From: Trissonchulus latispiculum
Lineage: Eukaryota > Nematoda > Enoplea > Enoplida > Ironidae
Length of the DNA stretch: 64,000 bases
NCBI GenBank assembly: GCA_030248195.1
Contig: JASAND010030939.1
Span: 21,497-85,496 of the forward strand
Direction of reading: 5' to 3'
The notes under the pieces were generated by a model. The model did not search any database, was not told the origin of the DNA, and saw only the letters and a list, made by a program, of their open reading frames with translations. The translations under genes and the position numbers were made by a program. Positions 1 to 44,204 of this stretch are shown piece after piece. Positions within the stretch are counted from its first letter, which is position 1. Each line of letters begins with the position of its first letter.

Positions 1-545
1 TTTGCAAAATTTACCCTAAAATGCCCAGTTTTTGGCCATTGGCACGTTCTCCCCAAAGTTTTGGAGGGGAGGGTTTAAAAAATATCAGTGTGGTCTCCCC
101 CCACTGTCCCCTTACAGCTATGGGTGGGTGGGTGAGGTCTGAGATTTATCCATTTGGTGGTGGGGCCAGCCTCCAAAATTTCGAAGGTGGGTCCCAAAGG
201 AAATTACAGGTATGGTCGGTCGTCGGTCTATGTCAGATGTCAACGGCGTTTTTTCCAAAATTTTTGAAAATTGGATTTGTAAGAAATTTTTATGTGGGTT
301 CTATTCACTCTTCGTGCCTTCGACTTCATCCTCCCTATCCATTTGATCCGTCAGTGAAAGCAGTGACTACTTTTGCCTACCGTCTTAGGAGATCATTGTA
401 TTAGATTCACGCTTACGTTATACAGTTTGAGTTTATGTTGATGTGTTGCTACGTAGTAGCAAACAATTTAAGTATTGTTCTGCCTCTGTAGGGACATACG
501 ATCGTCATTTATATGAATATTCAAATGAATTGTGGACTTTCATGA
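1..545. other. upstream intron or 5' flank; no feature recognised
   Basis: I see no exon, RNA gene or well-defined repeat in this stretch. Open frames here lack splice context and family resemblance. It is either the intron before trio exon 1 or its 5' flank. Confidence 0.5.
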
Positions 546-31566
<31,021 letters not shown>

Positions 31567-32998
31567 GTATGTGCTATTGTTTTTAACTTGTCTATTCATT
31601 TCAACGTGCATTATTTGTGTTATATTGTAAACGAGAAAGGTTTTCCGTTTGTGATTGCTTTAGAAAGGTTTTCCTTCATGGTTTATGAGCATTTAACATT
31701 GCTAATAGCAAAATGTTACATTTGGTACCCCAGTATCTGGCTGATTCCTTGGCGATTTTTATGGCTGGGTCATGGGAGGCCCCATCGATGGGGGAGCTCA
31801 CCCAAAATAGGGGCATATTTTTAGAATTTTTTCGAATTTTTGTGGGCTTTTGTATAAACTGCTTAAATCTCTAAAAATGACAAATTTTAGGTGTTTTTAA
31901 GCTAGAATAGCGAAACTTTTGTTGAAAATCAGGCGAAGTCGTAAACTTTTTTGAAAATTTAGGGTAAAAATGGTAAAATTTGGTAATTTTTGGGATTATG
32001 GGGGGAGGTCGAAATTTATGGGGCTTTTCATGGGCAGGGGCTCCTCGAAAGGGGGGAGGTCGCCGAATGGGGGGCGCACCTCTCACCCCCCCCAACTAGG
32101 GATAAGCCAGGTATTAGAATTTTAATTTAGATCCTTAGCCATTTTTAATTAGTTTTGAATTTAAAGTGTTCGTAAAGTGCGATTTTGAGCCAACATATTT
32201 TATTTTCGTCAATAAACAATTGTAGTGAATTTGTTGGGATTGGGACTTTGCTGAGTTTCACATTCACTGATTTATACTGAAGACTTTTTATACAGCGAAC
32301 TTTTGTATTATGAAATAATATTTATATCATCTAAAAGAGTAGAAAAATTGCTACAAAGTTGTCGAATTAGTTCTTAGTTGCATTAAACTAATTAAAATTA
32401 TAATGAATTATAAAAATAACCAATGACTTACCAACCGTAAGCCTTAGGCTATCGGGCCAATCAGCGAGCAGACAAACGCTTATATGAAAGCGTGTATTTA
32501 GTGCACCACCCTCCGGAAGTTACGGGGGGGTCTCGAGTTAATGAACCGAGCATGCCTCTCATGCTTAGTACATATTATAGTAGTATAAGAGTGTCTTACT
32601 CTTATCTATTATGTACTCTTGGTTGTACAGTACTTTACGCTATGGAGATTAGGCAGTTGCACCTTTAACCTGTAACCTGTTTCCTTTTTTCGCTATGTGC
32701 CACACCCCAGTCGCTTTCGCCTGCAGGGGTAGTGCCGGACCTAATTTTATGGTTTCAAAATAGGCAGAGGGAAGAAGATATGGCACTGAATAATTGCTTT
32801 CTGCAATTACCCGAGGGAGGGCGTGAGTGTGGGGGGGGGTGGGATTGAGGGGGTGGGGAATTTGGGGGGCCTGGAAGATATGGGATGATTAAATAGTGAA
32901 AGCCACCGGGGTTAGTAGAAATGGGGGGGGGGGGTGGGAGGAGTTTTCCACTGGGGTGGGGGTGGTGTAAGAAGGTAGGAAAAAAGGGTGGGGGGGGG
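31567..32998. other. start of giant trio intron 14
   Basis: Contains G-rich patches (31,760-32,095) and a solo pair of MITE-like ends around 32,575-32,640 (ATAAGAGTGTC…TATGTACTCTTGG) related to the 19.2-kb MITE. A long poly-G-rich, low-complexity stretch runs from 32,820 to 32,998. No gene is seen. Confidence 0.5.
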
Positions 32999-34352
32999 AC
33001 TAGTGGGAAAAATGCCCTAAACGGGCATGCAATGGCTAGAATAGGGAAAGAAGGAAGGGCGGAAAAATGCCAATATATACGTATATATATACTTGACAGT
33101 CGCCGCTGAAAATGATAGAAACTAGGTTCAGCGCCGAATAGGGAATGCAGTCGGCGATGAAAAGGATAGAAACTAGATTCAGCGCCGAATAGGGAATGCA
33201 GTCGGCGCTGAAAATGATAGAAACTAGATTCAGCGCCGAATAGGAAAAGCAGTCGGCGCTGAAAATTATAGAAACTAGATTCAGCGCCGAATAGGAACAG
33301 CAGTCGGCGCTGAAAATTATAGAAACTAGATTCAGCACCGAATAGGGAATGCAGTCGCGTAGCGTGGAACAGGCACTTCCTCCGTCCATCCTATTCGCGT
33401 GAACTGCTCTGCACTCCCCGAGAACGTGGTATATACTGCGTTTGAAATGAGGCAGGATACAATATCGTTTGTGTAACAAAAAGTTAAAGCAGGAGCTGCT
33501 GTGTTTTGCATAAAGTACATAAAGTACATTGTCTATTAGCATTAGTAGTTCCAACTGGGAATAGTCTGTTACGCATTTGGACTTTTAATAATTTCGCTCT
33601 TAATAGTAGTCTAAAACAATTAAAAGTGTCATTGATCGTTAAAAATGTTGTGTTGGAAAAGCCGATAAAAGTATGTGCCAAAACGAAATCTTAATCTTGT
33701 ATATATTATGACACTAAAACGCGATGGCTGCAGATATTCTACTGACGCGAGGCTCAACTAAGTCTAAAAGTAGACAACCCAGGAACAGTTTCAAGTTTCC
33801 TGTATGAGATAAAATTGTACGAGAAAGCAGGCGCTCATATCAACATATTGTAATTCACGCGCATAAAACCCATTCAAAGTTAATGAGATTACCGTATCGA
33901 AGGTAACATTGTAAGAAAAATTAACCGTTCAGCTGGGTATATCGCAATTCACGCGAATAGGATGGACGGAGGAAGTGCCTGTTCCACGCTACGCGACTGC
34001 ATTCCCTATTCGGTGCTGAATCTAGTTTCTATAATTTTCAGCGCCGACTGCTGTTCCTATTCGGCGCTGAATCTAGTTTCTATAATTTTCAGCGCCGACT
34101 GCTTTTCCTATTCGGCGCTGAATCTAGTTTCTATCATTTTCAGCGCCGACTGCATTCCCTATTCGGCGCTGAATCTAGTTTCTATCCTTTTCATCGCCGA
34201 CTGCATTCCCTATTCGGCGCTGAACCTAGTTTCTATCATTTTCAGCGGCGACTGTCAAGTATATATATACGTATATATTGGCATTTTTCCGCCCTTCCTT
34301 CTTTCCCTATTCTAGCCATTGCATGCCCGTTTAGGGCATTTTTCCCACTAGT
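32999..34352. mobile_element. foldback element FB1 with 51-60-bp subterminal repeats
   Basis: A 1,354-bp element whose arms (32,999-~33,402 and ~33,948-34,352) are near-perfect inverses, with a ~545-bp spacer. Ends read ACTAGTGGGAAAAATGCCC. Each arm carries five tandem subterminal repeats of roughly 51-60 bp built on GGCGCTGAAAATGATAGAAA and CGCCGAATAGGG. The mirrored open frames in the two arms are repeats of one sequence, not genes. The layout matches foldback-type DNA transposons. The element at ~47.1-48.4 kb belongs to the same family. Confidence 0.9.
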
Positions 34353-34754
34353 TTCTTGCATTTTTCCGCTTTAGCGTTTTTCTTCGAGGGCTTAATAAAA
34401 TAAAAAACTGCCATAAAAACGATTTGAAAAAACCAGATAGAAAGTACATATATACGTACGTATAAGCACGTTTAGGGCATTTTTATCATTTCTACGGAGC
34501 ACTATCTCTTTAGATTGGTTTGTGTGTGTGTAAGGATTTATCTGAAGAGAATTAGGTGCGTGGGGTCGGTATATCGGAAAACAGGATGAGGGGGGTCCGA
34601 ACGCCCACGGGGGGCATGGTATTTTTTACAGGGGGGCCAGGACACCCCGAAAATGCAAACCCCCCGGATTTTGGGTTTTTAGTTTTGGCTGGGAGATGAA
34701 ACGCATGGGGCTAGAGCACACTCATCCTTGGTTTATATACTTGCAAGTATACTT

Positions 34755-37615
34755 CAGCCACTGTTTACCGGAGAAGGGGGGGGGGTCGTCGCGCTGCGTG
34801 GGGTACGGAAAATTTGAAAAAACGCTATTGTTTCTACATCAGAAAACGTTTACAGACGGGTTATCGGAAAAGAGGATGACGGGGGGCCGAACTCCCGCCG
34901 GGGGGGGGGGTCGTCGCGCTGCGTGGGGTTCGGATAATTTGGAAAAACGAAATTGTATCTTCATCAGAAAACGTTTACAGACGGGTTATCGGAAAAGAGG
35001 ATGACGGGGGGCCGAACTCCCACCGGGGGGGGGGGGGTCGTTGCGCTGCGGGGGGTACGGAAAATTTGAAAAAACGCAATTGTTTCTTCATCAGAAAACG
35101 TTTACAGACGGGTTATCGGAAAAGAGGATGACGGGGGGCCGAACTCCCACCGCCGGGGGGGGGGGTGGTCGTCGCGGTGCGTGGGGTGCGGAAAATTTGA
35201 AAAAACGCAATTGTTTCTACATCAGAAAACGTTTACATACGGGTTATCGGAAAAGAGGATGACGGGGGGCCGAACTCCCGCCGGGGGGGGGGGGTCGTCG
35301 CGGTGCGTGGGGTACGGAAAATTTGAAAAAACGAATGTCACAGAAAACGTTTACAGACGGGTTATCGGAAAATAGGATGACGGGGGGCGAACTCCCCGGG
35401 GGCGGGGGGTCGTCGCGCTGCGTGGGGTTCGGAAAATTTGAAAAAACGCAATTGTTTCTACATCAGAAAACGTTTACAGACGGGTTATCGGAAAAGAGGA
35501 TGACGGGGGCCGAACTCCCGCCGGGGGGGGGGCTCGTCGCGCTGCGTGGGGTACGGAAAATTTGAAAAAACGCAATTGTTTCTTCATCAGAAAACGTTTA
35601 CAGACGGGTTATCGGAAAAGAGGATGACGGGGGGCCGAACTCCCGCCGGGGGGGGGGGGTCGTCGCGGTGCGTGGGGTACGGAAAATTTGAAAAAACGCA
35701 ATTGTTTCTACATCAGAAAACGTTTACAGACGGGTTATCGGAAAAGAGGATGACGGGGGGCCGAACTCCCACCGGGGGGGGGGGGGGTAGTTTGCCTGCG
35801 GTGGGTAAGGAAAATTTGAAAAAACGCAATTGTTTCTACATCAGAAAACGTTTACAGACGGGTTATCGGAAAAGAGGATGACGGGGGGCCGAACTCCCGC
35901 CGGGGGGGGGGGGGGTCGTCGCGCTGCGTGGGGTACGGAAAATTTGAAAAAACGCAATTGTTTCTACATCAGAAAACGTTTACAGCGGGTTATCGGAAAA
36001 GATTATGACGGGGGGGCGAACTCCCGCAGGGGGGGGGGTCGTCGCGCTGCGTGGGGTACGGAAAATTTGAAAAAACGCTTTTGTTTCTACATCAGAAAAC
36101 GTTTACAGACGGGTTATCGGAAAAGAGGATGACGGGGGGCCGAACTCCCGCCGGGGGGGGGGGGGTCGTCGCGCTGCGTGGGGTACGGATAATTTGGAAA
36201 AACGAAATTGTATCTTCATCAGAAAACGTTTACAGACGGGTTATCGGAAAAGAGAATGACGGGGGGCCGATCTCCCACCGGGGGGGGGGTCGTTGCGCTG
36301 CGTGGGGTACGGAAAATTTGAAAAAACGCAATTGTTTCTTCATCAGAAAACGTTTACAGACGGGTTATCGGAAAAGAGGATGACGGGGGGGCCGAACTCC
36401 CACCGGGGGGGGGGGGGGGGTCGTCGCGGTGCGGGGGGTGCGGAAAATTTGAAAAAAACGCAATTGTTTCTACATCAGAAAACGTTTACAGCGGGTTATA
36501 GGAAAAGATTATGATGGGGGGGGGGCAAACTCCCGCCGGGTGGGGGGGGTCGTCGCACGTTTACAGACGGGTTATCGGAAAAGAGGATGACGGGGGGGCG
36601 AACTCCCACCGGGGGGGGGTCGTCGCGCTGCGTGGGACACGGAAAACTTGAAAAAACGCTATTGTTTCTACATCAGAAAACGTTTACAGACGGGTTATCG
36701 GAAAAGAGGATGACGGGGGGCCGAACTCCCACCGGGGGGGGGGGGGTCGTTGCGCTGCGTGGGGTACGGAAAATTTGAAAAAACGCTATTGTTTCTACAT
36801 CAGAAAACGTTTACAGACGGGTTATCGGAAAAGAGGATGACGGGGGGCCGAACTCCCACCGGGGGGGGGGGGTCGTTGCGCTGCGTGGGGTACGGAAAAT
36901 TTGAAAAAACGCAATTGTTTCTTCATCAGAAAACGTTTACAGACGGGTTATCGGAAAAGAGGATGACGGGGGGCCGAACTCCCCCCCGGGGGGGGGGGGG
37001 GCGGTCGTCGCGGTGCGTGGGGTGCGGAAAATGTGAAAAAACGCAATTGTTTCTACATCAGAAAACGTTTACATACGGGTTATCGGAAAAGAGGATGAGG
37101 GGGGGCCGAACTCCCGCCGGGGGGGGGGGGGGTCGTCGCGGTGCGTGGGGTACGGAAAATTTGAAAAAACGCAATTGTTTCTACATCAGAAAACGTTTAC
37201 AGACGGGTTATCGGAAAAGAGGATGACGGGGGGGCCCAACTCCCATGGGGGGGGGGGTCGTCGCGCTGCGTGGGGTACGGAAAATTTGAAAAAACGCTAT
37301 TGTTTCTACATCAGAAAACGTTTACAGACGGGTTATCGGAAAAGAGGATGACGGGGGGGCCGAACTCCCACCGGGGGGGGGTCGTTGCGCTGCGTGGGGT
37401 ACGGAGAATTTGAAAAAACACAATTTTTGTACATCAAAAAACGTTTACAGACGGGTTATCGGAAAAGAGGATGACGGGGGGGGGCGAACTCCCGCCGGGG
37501 GGGGGGTCGTCGCGCTGCGTGGGATACGGATAATTTGGAAAAACGAAATTGTTTCTACATCAGAAAACGTTTACAGCGGGTTATCGGAAGAGATTATGAC
37601 GGGGACGGGGGGGGG
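34755..37615. repeat. G-run minisatellite, about 23 units of ~125-131 bp
   Basis: The anchor AAAACGTTTA(C) recurs about 23 times from ~34,843 to ~37,563, spaced mostly 119-131 bp. Each unit has a constant part (GGAAAATTTGAAAAAACG…CAGAAAACGTTTACAGACGG) and a variable G run of about 8-17 bases preceded by GACGGGGGGCCGAACTCCC. G runs on one strand only make every unit a candidate G-quadruplex. Length changes in the G runs account for period variation and for the many short open frames. Confidence 0.95.
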
Positions 37616-39855
37616 ACGGGATTTTAAACAATCGATTTTTGACCAGTCCGGACCCTGGTCAGGGCGCCACAGCTGGCTAGGGACACTTTAGAGGGGTCCT
37701 CCAATGAGAAAAAATGTTCGCCTGACCAAGAACTGTCATTTAATACCAAACTTGGAAATTTTTTAAAATATCGATTTTTGACCATTTTGGACCGGTTCGG
37801 GCCCTGGTCAGGGCGCCACAGGTCACTGGGGCCACTTTGGAGGGGTCCTCCAATGACAAAAATGTTCGCCTGACCAAGGGCTGTCATTTAATACCAAACT
37901 TGGAAATTTTTTAAAATATCGATTTTTTGACCAGTCCGGACCCTGGCCAGGGCGCCACAGGCCGCTGGGACCACTTTGGAGGGGTCCTCCAATGAGAAAA
38001 AATGTTCCCCTCACCAAGGGCTTTCATTTGATACCAAAGTTGGAAATTTTTTAAAAAATCGATTTTTGACCAGTCCGGACCCTGGTCAGGGCGCCACAGC
38101 TGGCTAGGGACACTTTAGAGGGGTCCTCCAATGACAAAAAATGTTCGCCTCACCAAGGGCTTTCATTTGATACCAAACTTGGCCACTTTTAGATAAATCG
38201 ATTTTTGACCATTTTGGACCGGTTCGGACCCTGGTCAGGGCGCCACAGGCCACTGGGGCCACTTTGGAGGGGTCCTCCAATGAGAAAAAATGTTCGCCTG
38301 ACCAAGGGCTGTCATTTAATACCAAACTTGGAAATTTTTTAAAATATCGATTTTTGACCAGTCCGGACCCTGGCCAGGGCGCCACAGGCCGCTGGGACCA
38401 CTTTGGAGGGGTCCTCCAATGAGAAAAAATGTTCCCCTCACCAAGGGCTTTCATTTGATACCAAACATGGCCACTTTTGGAAAAATCGATTTTTGGCCAT
38501 TTTGGACCGGTCCGGACCCTGGTCAGGGCGCCACAGGCCGCTGGGGCCACTTTGGAGGGGTCCTCCAATGACAAAAAATGTTCGCCTCACCAAGGGCTTT
38601 CATTTGATACCAAACATGGCCACTTTTGGAAAAATCGATTTTTGGCCATTTTGGACCGGTCCGGACCCTGGTCAGGGCGCCACAGGCCGCTGGGGCCACT
38701 TTGGAGGGGTCCTCCAATGACAAAAAATGTTCGCCTCACCAAGGGCTTTCATTTGATACCAAACATGGCCACTTTTGGAAAAATCGATTTTTGGCCATTT
38801 TGGACCGGTCCGGACCCTGGTCAGGGCGCCACAGGCCGCTGGGGCCACTTTGGAGGGGTCCTCCAATGACAAAAAATGTTCGCCTCACCAAGGGCTTTCA
38901 TTTGATACCAAACTTGGCCACTTTTGGAAAAATCGATTTTTGGCCATTTTGGGCATGGTCCACGGTCCGGACCTCTGGCCAGGGCGCCACAGGGGTCCGG
39001 GCGAAACCTACTATAGTCTATGCTGTAGTGCCCCCGCACCCCACCCCAAACCCCAAATAAGAGAGACCTGCTCACTGTAGATATCTGTGTAGAAGAGGTT
39101 AAAGTTGGAGTTGCGTCACGGTAGGGCCCACCACCATCAGGGTACCCCCCAGCCACATGGATAGGTCCTACAGCGAAACTAATGGGCCCTTTAGATTCAC
39201 CATATAGGGGTTCCTATTCGAATACGAAACCTCAGCCCAACAGCTCTTATGTATAGGGCTGCCTACTCCGTAGGCCCAGACCCCCCCTTTTACACGTTAA
39301 CTAGTGACCCCCGGCCAGAAAACTACAGGGGACAGATCCAAAATTCATATACCCCATGGCAATCTAGACCATGGGGCCATGCTCCTCGGCGAACCTCAGA
39401 CCCATCGGCCTGCCCCAGTTCAAGTTTACTTGAACAGAAGGATTGACCATTTTTGAAAAAAACTATCTTCGAAAAAATCGAAATCCTGCTATGTACACAG
39501 ACCTATGGGGGGGCCCTACCTACTCCATACTCATTTCCCCAAAAATGGGGAAAAAGTTGTTCAAAAAAAACCCCATATGGTATAGGAAATCTCAGACCTC
39601 CGACCCCTAGGGGGGGGGGGGGGAAATGGAGAGAAAGTCGTGCATTGAAAAATTGAATCTGTCATATCTCAAAAACGGCTCGGCCAATTTTGCTCAAATT
39701 TGCACAGCATGTACCCCTCGTGAAGGGGTTTCTACTGGTACAATATGAAGGCTCTACCTCAACTCCTCCGCCGGCAACAGGGAAAACTATTTTCCAAGAG
39801 GCGCAATACGCCTTTTTTTCCCTATTCTAGGTAGTGCGCTGACGCGCACTACCTA
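37616..39855 (+). mobile_element. composite unit (149-bp satellite array + tail + hairpin), + orientation
   Basis: Nine to ten satellite copies (37,616-~38,990) are followed by a ~840-bp tail (CGAAACCTACTATAG…, then AGCTCTTATGTATAGGGCTG). A terminal hairpin closes the unit at 39,829-39,854 (11-bp stem, loop TGAC). It has the same order as the three units at 59-64 kb. The three regular copies at 38.4-38.9 kb repeat with an exact 149-bp period. The hairpin is directly preceded by CCCTATTCT. Confidence 0.85.
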
Positions 39856-39856
39856 A

Positions 39857-40397
39857 ACCGCCTAGGCGTCCGCTTTCACGCGATGTATGTGTGATTTCAA
39901 AATTTGAAAGTAGATTTTTTCGAAAAATACCACTTTTTGCCCCAAAATTTCGACATAGCGAGTCTAGCAAAAGTGAGTAAAAATTACATAATCATAAAGT
40001 TCAATCTTAGCTGATTCCAACGATATAAAGTTTTTGTGGCTGCGACTTACACTGCGTCCGCAATGAATTTTGAAACAATTTCCCTTTTTCAGCTGGTTTT
40101 TGCTAGTTTACAGTGGTTCAGACAAATCAAGGCGGCAACATCAAAGGGAGCCAAAAACCAGCTGAAAAAGGGAAATTGTTTAAAAATTCATTGCGGACGC
40201 AATGTAAGTCGTAGCCACAAAAACTTTATATCGTTGGATTCAGCTTAGATTGAACTTTATGATTATGTAATTTTTACTCTCTTTTGCTAGACTCGCTATG
40301 TCCAAATTTCGGGTCAAAAAGTGGTATTTTTCGAAAAGATCGACTTTCAAATTTTGAAATCTCACATATATCGCGTGAAAGCGGACGCCTAGGCGGT
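39857..40397. mobile_element. foldback element, arms ~246 bp, 48-bp spacer
   Basis: Arms 39,857-40,102 and 40,151-40,397 are inverted copies, starting CCGCCTAGGCGTCCGCTTTC and ending in TTTTCAGCTGGTTTTTG, around an axis near 40,127. It directly abuts the terminal hairpin of the preceding composite unit. No coding capacity. Confidence 0.9.
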
Positions 40398-40724
40398 CCT
40401 GAAAATCTAATCGAATTTTTCCGTTGAGCGAGTCGCGAGTAATAACCAGTCAAAGTCGAAAAAGCGGCAAAGATCAAAGGATTTTGAATATCTAAAAAAT
40501 TGAATAACTCACGCAATTTTCAGCCAAAAAAGTTGAAATTTGGTGTGTAGCACTTTCATACAAGGGCAAAATTTTCCTGAAAAAATCGCGGCAGTACCAT
40601 TTACCAATCCTTCTGTACATAGAAAAGCGGCGCCCTTTGAAATCGCACGGGAAATTTCAAGAAAATTTTTTCACGAAAAGAAAGATCTCATCAGTCCGGT
40701 TCAGAAAATATATATGTCGCAGTC

Positions 40725-40897
40725 TAAAAGCATTTTCCGTCTAATTGCAATTAGACGGAGAATTTCAGTCTAATTGCAATTGGGCTAGTCTAATAGCATG
40801 AGACTGAGCGAAATGCTGTTAGACTGAAAATTTTCAGTCTAATTGCAATTAGACGTACTATTGTTCGTCTAATTGCAATTGGGCGAACAGTGCCTCG
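40725..40897. repeat. block of clustered palindromes CGTCTAATTGCAATTAGACG
   Basis: A ~170-bp module with several perfect or near-perfect 18-20-bp palindromes (first at 40,738-40,757). The same module recurs at ~48,358-48,527 (inverse orientation) and ~57,313-57,493. Confidence 0.9.
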
Positions 40898-41736
40898 CCT
40901 AATTGCATTTTGATATAAACTGTAAGGTTTAATGTATAAGAACAGCGCTTCATTGTAATTGTATACGGAGAAAGGCACAGAAAGTCGAAAATATATTTTA
41001 AGAATAGCTTTAAAAACATAGTAGAAATACTTTTCGTTTAGATATTGAAAACTTGAAGACACTATAATATAAACTATATACACACATCTATAGCAAGGTT
41101 AACAAAAAAATCACCCGAAATTTTAACAAAAAAATCACCCCACCCTGACTCACAGGAAAGTCGCAGAGGCCCAATTTTTTGCGTGGTGATAGCCACACAT
41201 CTCGACATTACAGCCTGTGAGTTTGAGCCCCTAGTCCCTCTCCATGCGTTCATGGCACTTTTTTGGATTGCAAGCATTGATCACTGGGAAGGAAATAATT
41301 TTAACAAGAAAATTCATTTTTATTGCATAAAAGGTTTTGGTTTCGTGGGGGTTTGTGTGTAGAATTTGTGAATTATATGCTGTTACTGAACCTATTTTTT
41401 ACTTTGAGGATTTCTATGCAATAATAATGTACGTGTAATTGCAAAAATATTGCAAAAACTTGAGATCCAAATAATAGTTCTACTGGTCAAAATTTGAAAA
41501 TTTTAAGCTTTGGAAGTCTTCAACTTCTAATAAATTGTAGATAATTTCTACTATGTTTTCAAAATCCTTTAAAGTCTTCAAGTTTTCAATTTCTAAACGA
41601 AAAGTATTTCTAGTATGTCGCCAAAGCTATTCTTAATGACGTAATATCTTTTTTCTACTTTCTATGCCCTTCTCCGTATACAATTGCAGTGAAGCGCTCT
41701 AAACAAAACATTTTATATCAAAAATGCAATTAGACG
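40898..41736. mobile_element. foldback element, arms ~163 bp
   Basis: Arms 40,898-41,061 and 41,573-41,736 are inverted copies with some divergence (CTAATTGCATTTT(T)GATATA, TGTATACGGAGAA, AGAAATACTTTTCGTTTAGA). The ~510-bp spacer has no gene. Confidence 0.85.
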
Positions 41737-42639
41737 GGCATTCCTAAGTCAATTAGGGAGCGCGTTAGCGCTCCCCTAGAATAGGGAGAATTCGACGCAA
41801 TGTGTATAATCTGGACATTGTTTGGCCTGTGGCCAGCGGAGGAGTGGACCGATCGGGCTCAAACTGGGTGTGTGAAGAGCCTGTGGGCAGGGTACATGCT
41901 GTGAAAATTTCAGCCGGATCGGCCGGGTAGATCTTGAGATATGAAAATTGGCCCCCGCGAGGTCGCGTTTCTCCTCCTTTTTTTCCCCCAGTGGGTGCAG
42001 GTCGGAAGACCCTTCAGAGCCGTACTATTTTAGGTTTTTTTTGTACAAAAAGTTCCTCAATTCCGGGGAAATTACTTTCCGCAGTTCCCGGATCCCCCCA
42101 GATGGCCCCACCCCCCGGTGGGGACCCCCAAGCGGACCCCCGAAAAAAACTAAGTCCGAAAATATTCTAGCCTCGAAATAGATCGCAGCGAGCGAAGCTG
42201 GGGTCTCATATTGCTCATGTGGCATGGCCCAAGGGTGGAGTCTCCTATTTGAGAGTTTGGTGTTGGTCGGTCATCTGTGGCGCCCTGGCCAGGGGTCAGT
42301 AGTTAACGTGTAAAAGGGGGGTCTGGGGCCTACGGAGTAGGGCAGCCCTATACATAAGGCGCTGCTGGGCTGAGGTTTCGTATTCGAATAGGAACCCCTA
42401 TATGGTGAATCTAAATGGCCCATTAGTTTCGCTCTAGGACTTATCCATGTGGCTGTGGGGCACCCTGATGGTGGTTGGCCCAACCGTGTCGCAACTCCAA
42501 CTTTAACCTCTTCTACAGAAATATCCACAAGAGAGCAGGTCTCTCATATTTGGGGCATGCGGGTGGGGTGCGGGAGCACTACAGCATAGGACTATAGTAG
42601 GTTTCGCCCGGACCCGTGTGGCGCCTGCCAAGAGTCCGG

Positions 42640-43345
42640 ACCGTGGACCGGACTCGAAAATAGCCAAAAATCGGATTTTTCCAAAAGTGGCCAAGTTTGG
42701 TATCAAATGAAAGCCCTTGGTGAGGCGAACATTTTTGTCATTGGAGGACCCTCCCAAGTGGACCCAGTGGCCTGTGGCGCCCTGGCCAGGGTCCGGACCG
42801 GTCCAAAATGGCCAAAAATCGGTTTTCCAAAAGTGGCCAAGCTTGGTTTCAAATGAAAGCCCTTGTAGAGGCGAACATTTTTTGTCATTGGAGGACCCCT
42901 CCAAAGTGGTCCCAGCGGCCTGTGGCGCCTGGCCTAGGTCGGACCGGTCCAAAATGGCCAAAAATCGATTTTTTCAAAAGTGTTCAAGTTTGGTATCAAA
43001 TGAAAGCCCGTGGCGGGGCAGACATTTTTTGTCATTGGAGGACCCCTCAAAGAATGGACCCAGCGGCCTGTGGCGCCTGACCAGGGTCCGGACCGGTCCA
43101 AAATGGACAAAAATCTATATTTCCAAAAGTGGCCATGTTTGGTATCAAATGAAAGCCCTTGGTGAGGCGATCATTTTGCGTGGAGGACCCCTCAAAGTGG
43201 CCCCAGCGGCCTGTGGCGCCCTGACAAGGTCCGGACTGGTCAAAGCCTGTTTTTAAAGTTTCCGACTGTGGTACATCAATGAAAGCCCTTTGTGAGGCGA
43301 ACATTTACTTCTCATTGGCGGACCCCTCACAATGGTGGCCATTGG
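42640..43345 (-). repeat. 149-bp satellite array, unit 1 (about 5 copies)
   Basis: Inverse-orientation copies with GGCCAAGTTTGGTATCAAAT, GGCGAACATTTTTTGTCATT, AGCGGCCTGTGGCGCC and GGTCCGGACCGGTCC. Mirrored by five copies at 62,385-63,125. Confidence 0.9.
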
Positions 43346-44204
43346 GGACAGGGCTTCTAGAATAGGGAAAATTTGACGCAATGTGTATAATCTGGACATT
43401 GTTTGGCCTGGGGCCAGCGGAGGAGTGGACCGATCGGGCTGAAACTTCTTGTGTGAAGAGCCTGTGGGCAGGGGTACATGCTGCGAAAATTTGAGCCGGA
43501 TCGGCCAGGTAGATCTTGAGATATGAAAATTGGCCCCCCGCGCAGGTCGCGTTTCTCTCCTTTTTGTTTTTTTCCCCCAGGGGTGCAGGTCGGAAGACCC
43601 TTCAGAGCCATACTATTTTTAAGGTTTTTTTGTACAAAAAGTTCCGCAATTCAGGGAAATTACTTTCCGCGGTTCCCGGACCCCCCCAGATGGCCCCCCC
43701 CCCGGTGGGGACCCCCAAAATGACCCCCGAAAAAAACTAAGTCCGAAAATAATTGCTAGCCTCGAAATAGATCACAGCGAGCAGCTGGGCTCTCATATTG
43801 CTTTGTGGCATGGCCCAAGGGTGGAGGTCTCCATTTGAGAGTTTGAGTGTTGGTCGGTCATCTGTGGCGCCCTGGCCAGGGGTCAGTAGTTAACGTGTAA
43901 AGGGGGGGGGGTCTGGGCCTACGGAGTAAGCAGCCCTATACATAAGAGCTGCTGGGCTGAGGTTTCGTTCGTATTCGAATAGGAACCCCTATATGGTGAA
44001 TCTAAATGGCCCATTAGTTTCGCTCTAGGACCTATCCATATGGCTGGGGGCACCCTGATGGTGGTGGGCCCAACCGTGTCGCAACTCCAACTTTAACCTC
44101 TTCTACAGAAATATCTACAGTGAGCAGGTCTCTCTTATTTGGGGCATGGGGTGGGGTGCGCGAGCACTACAGCATAGGCTATAGTAGGTTTCGCCCGGAC
44201 CCCT

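Noticed and set aside
33036..33554. 172-codon frame mirrored at 33,962-34,315
   Set aside because: Both are the subterminal repeats of FB1 read through; the mirror match is due to the inverted arms, not independent conservation.
34696..37351. Repeated frames encoding 'KFEKT(Q/L)LFLHQKTFTDGLSEKRMTG'-like peptides (abbreviated pattern)
   Set aside because: Translation of the G-run minisatellite; frames depend on homopolymer length and change unit by unit.
34755..37615. CRISPR-like array
   Set aside because: Units are contiguous tandem copies without unique spacers, in a eukaryotic intron; also applies to the 149-bp arrays.
37624..39156. Numerous 60-150-residue open frames on both strands in the 149-bp satellite (also 42.5-46.7 and 59.1-63.3 kb)
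   Set aside because: They repeat with the satellite period, occur in several frames and both strands, and have no family resemblance or start/splice context.
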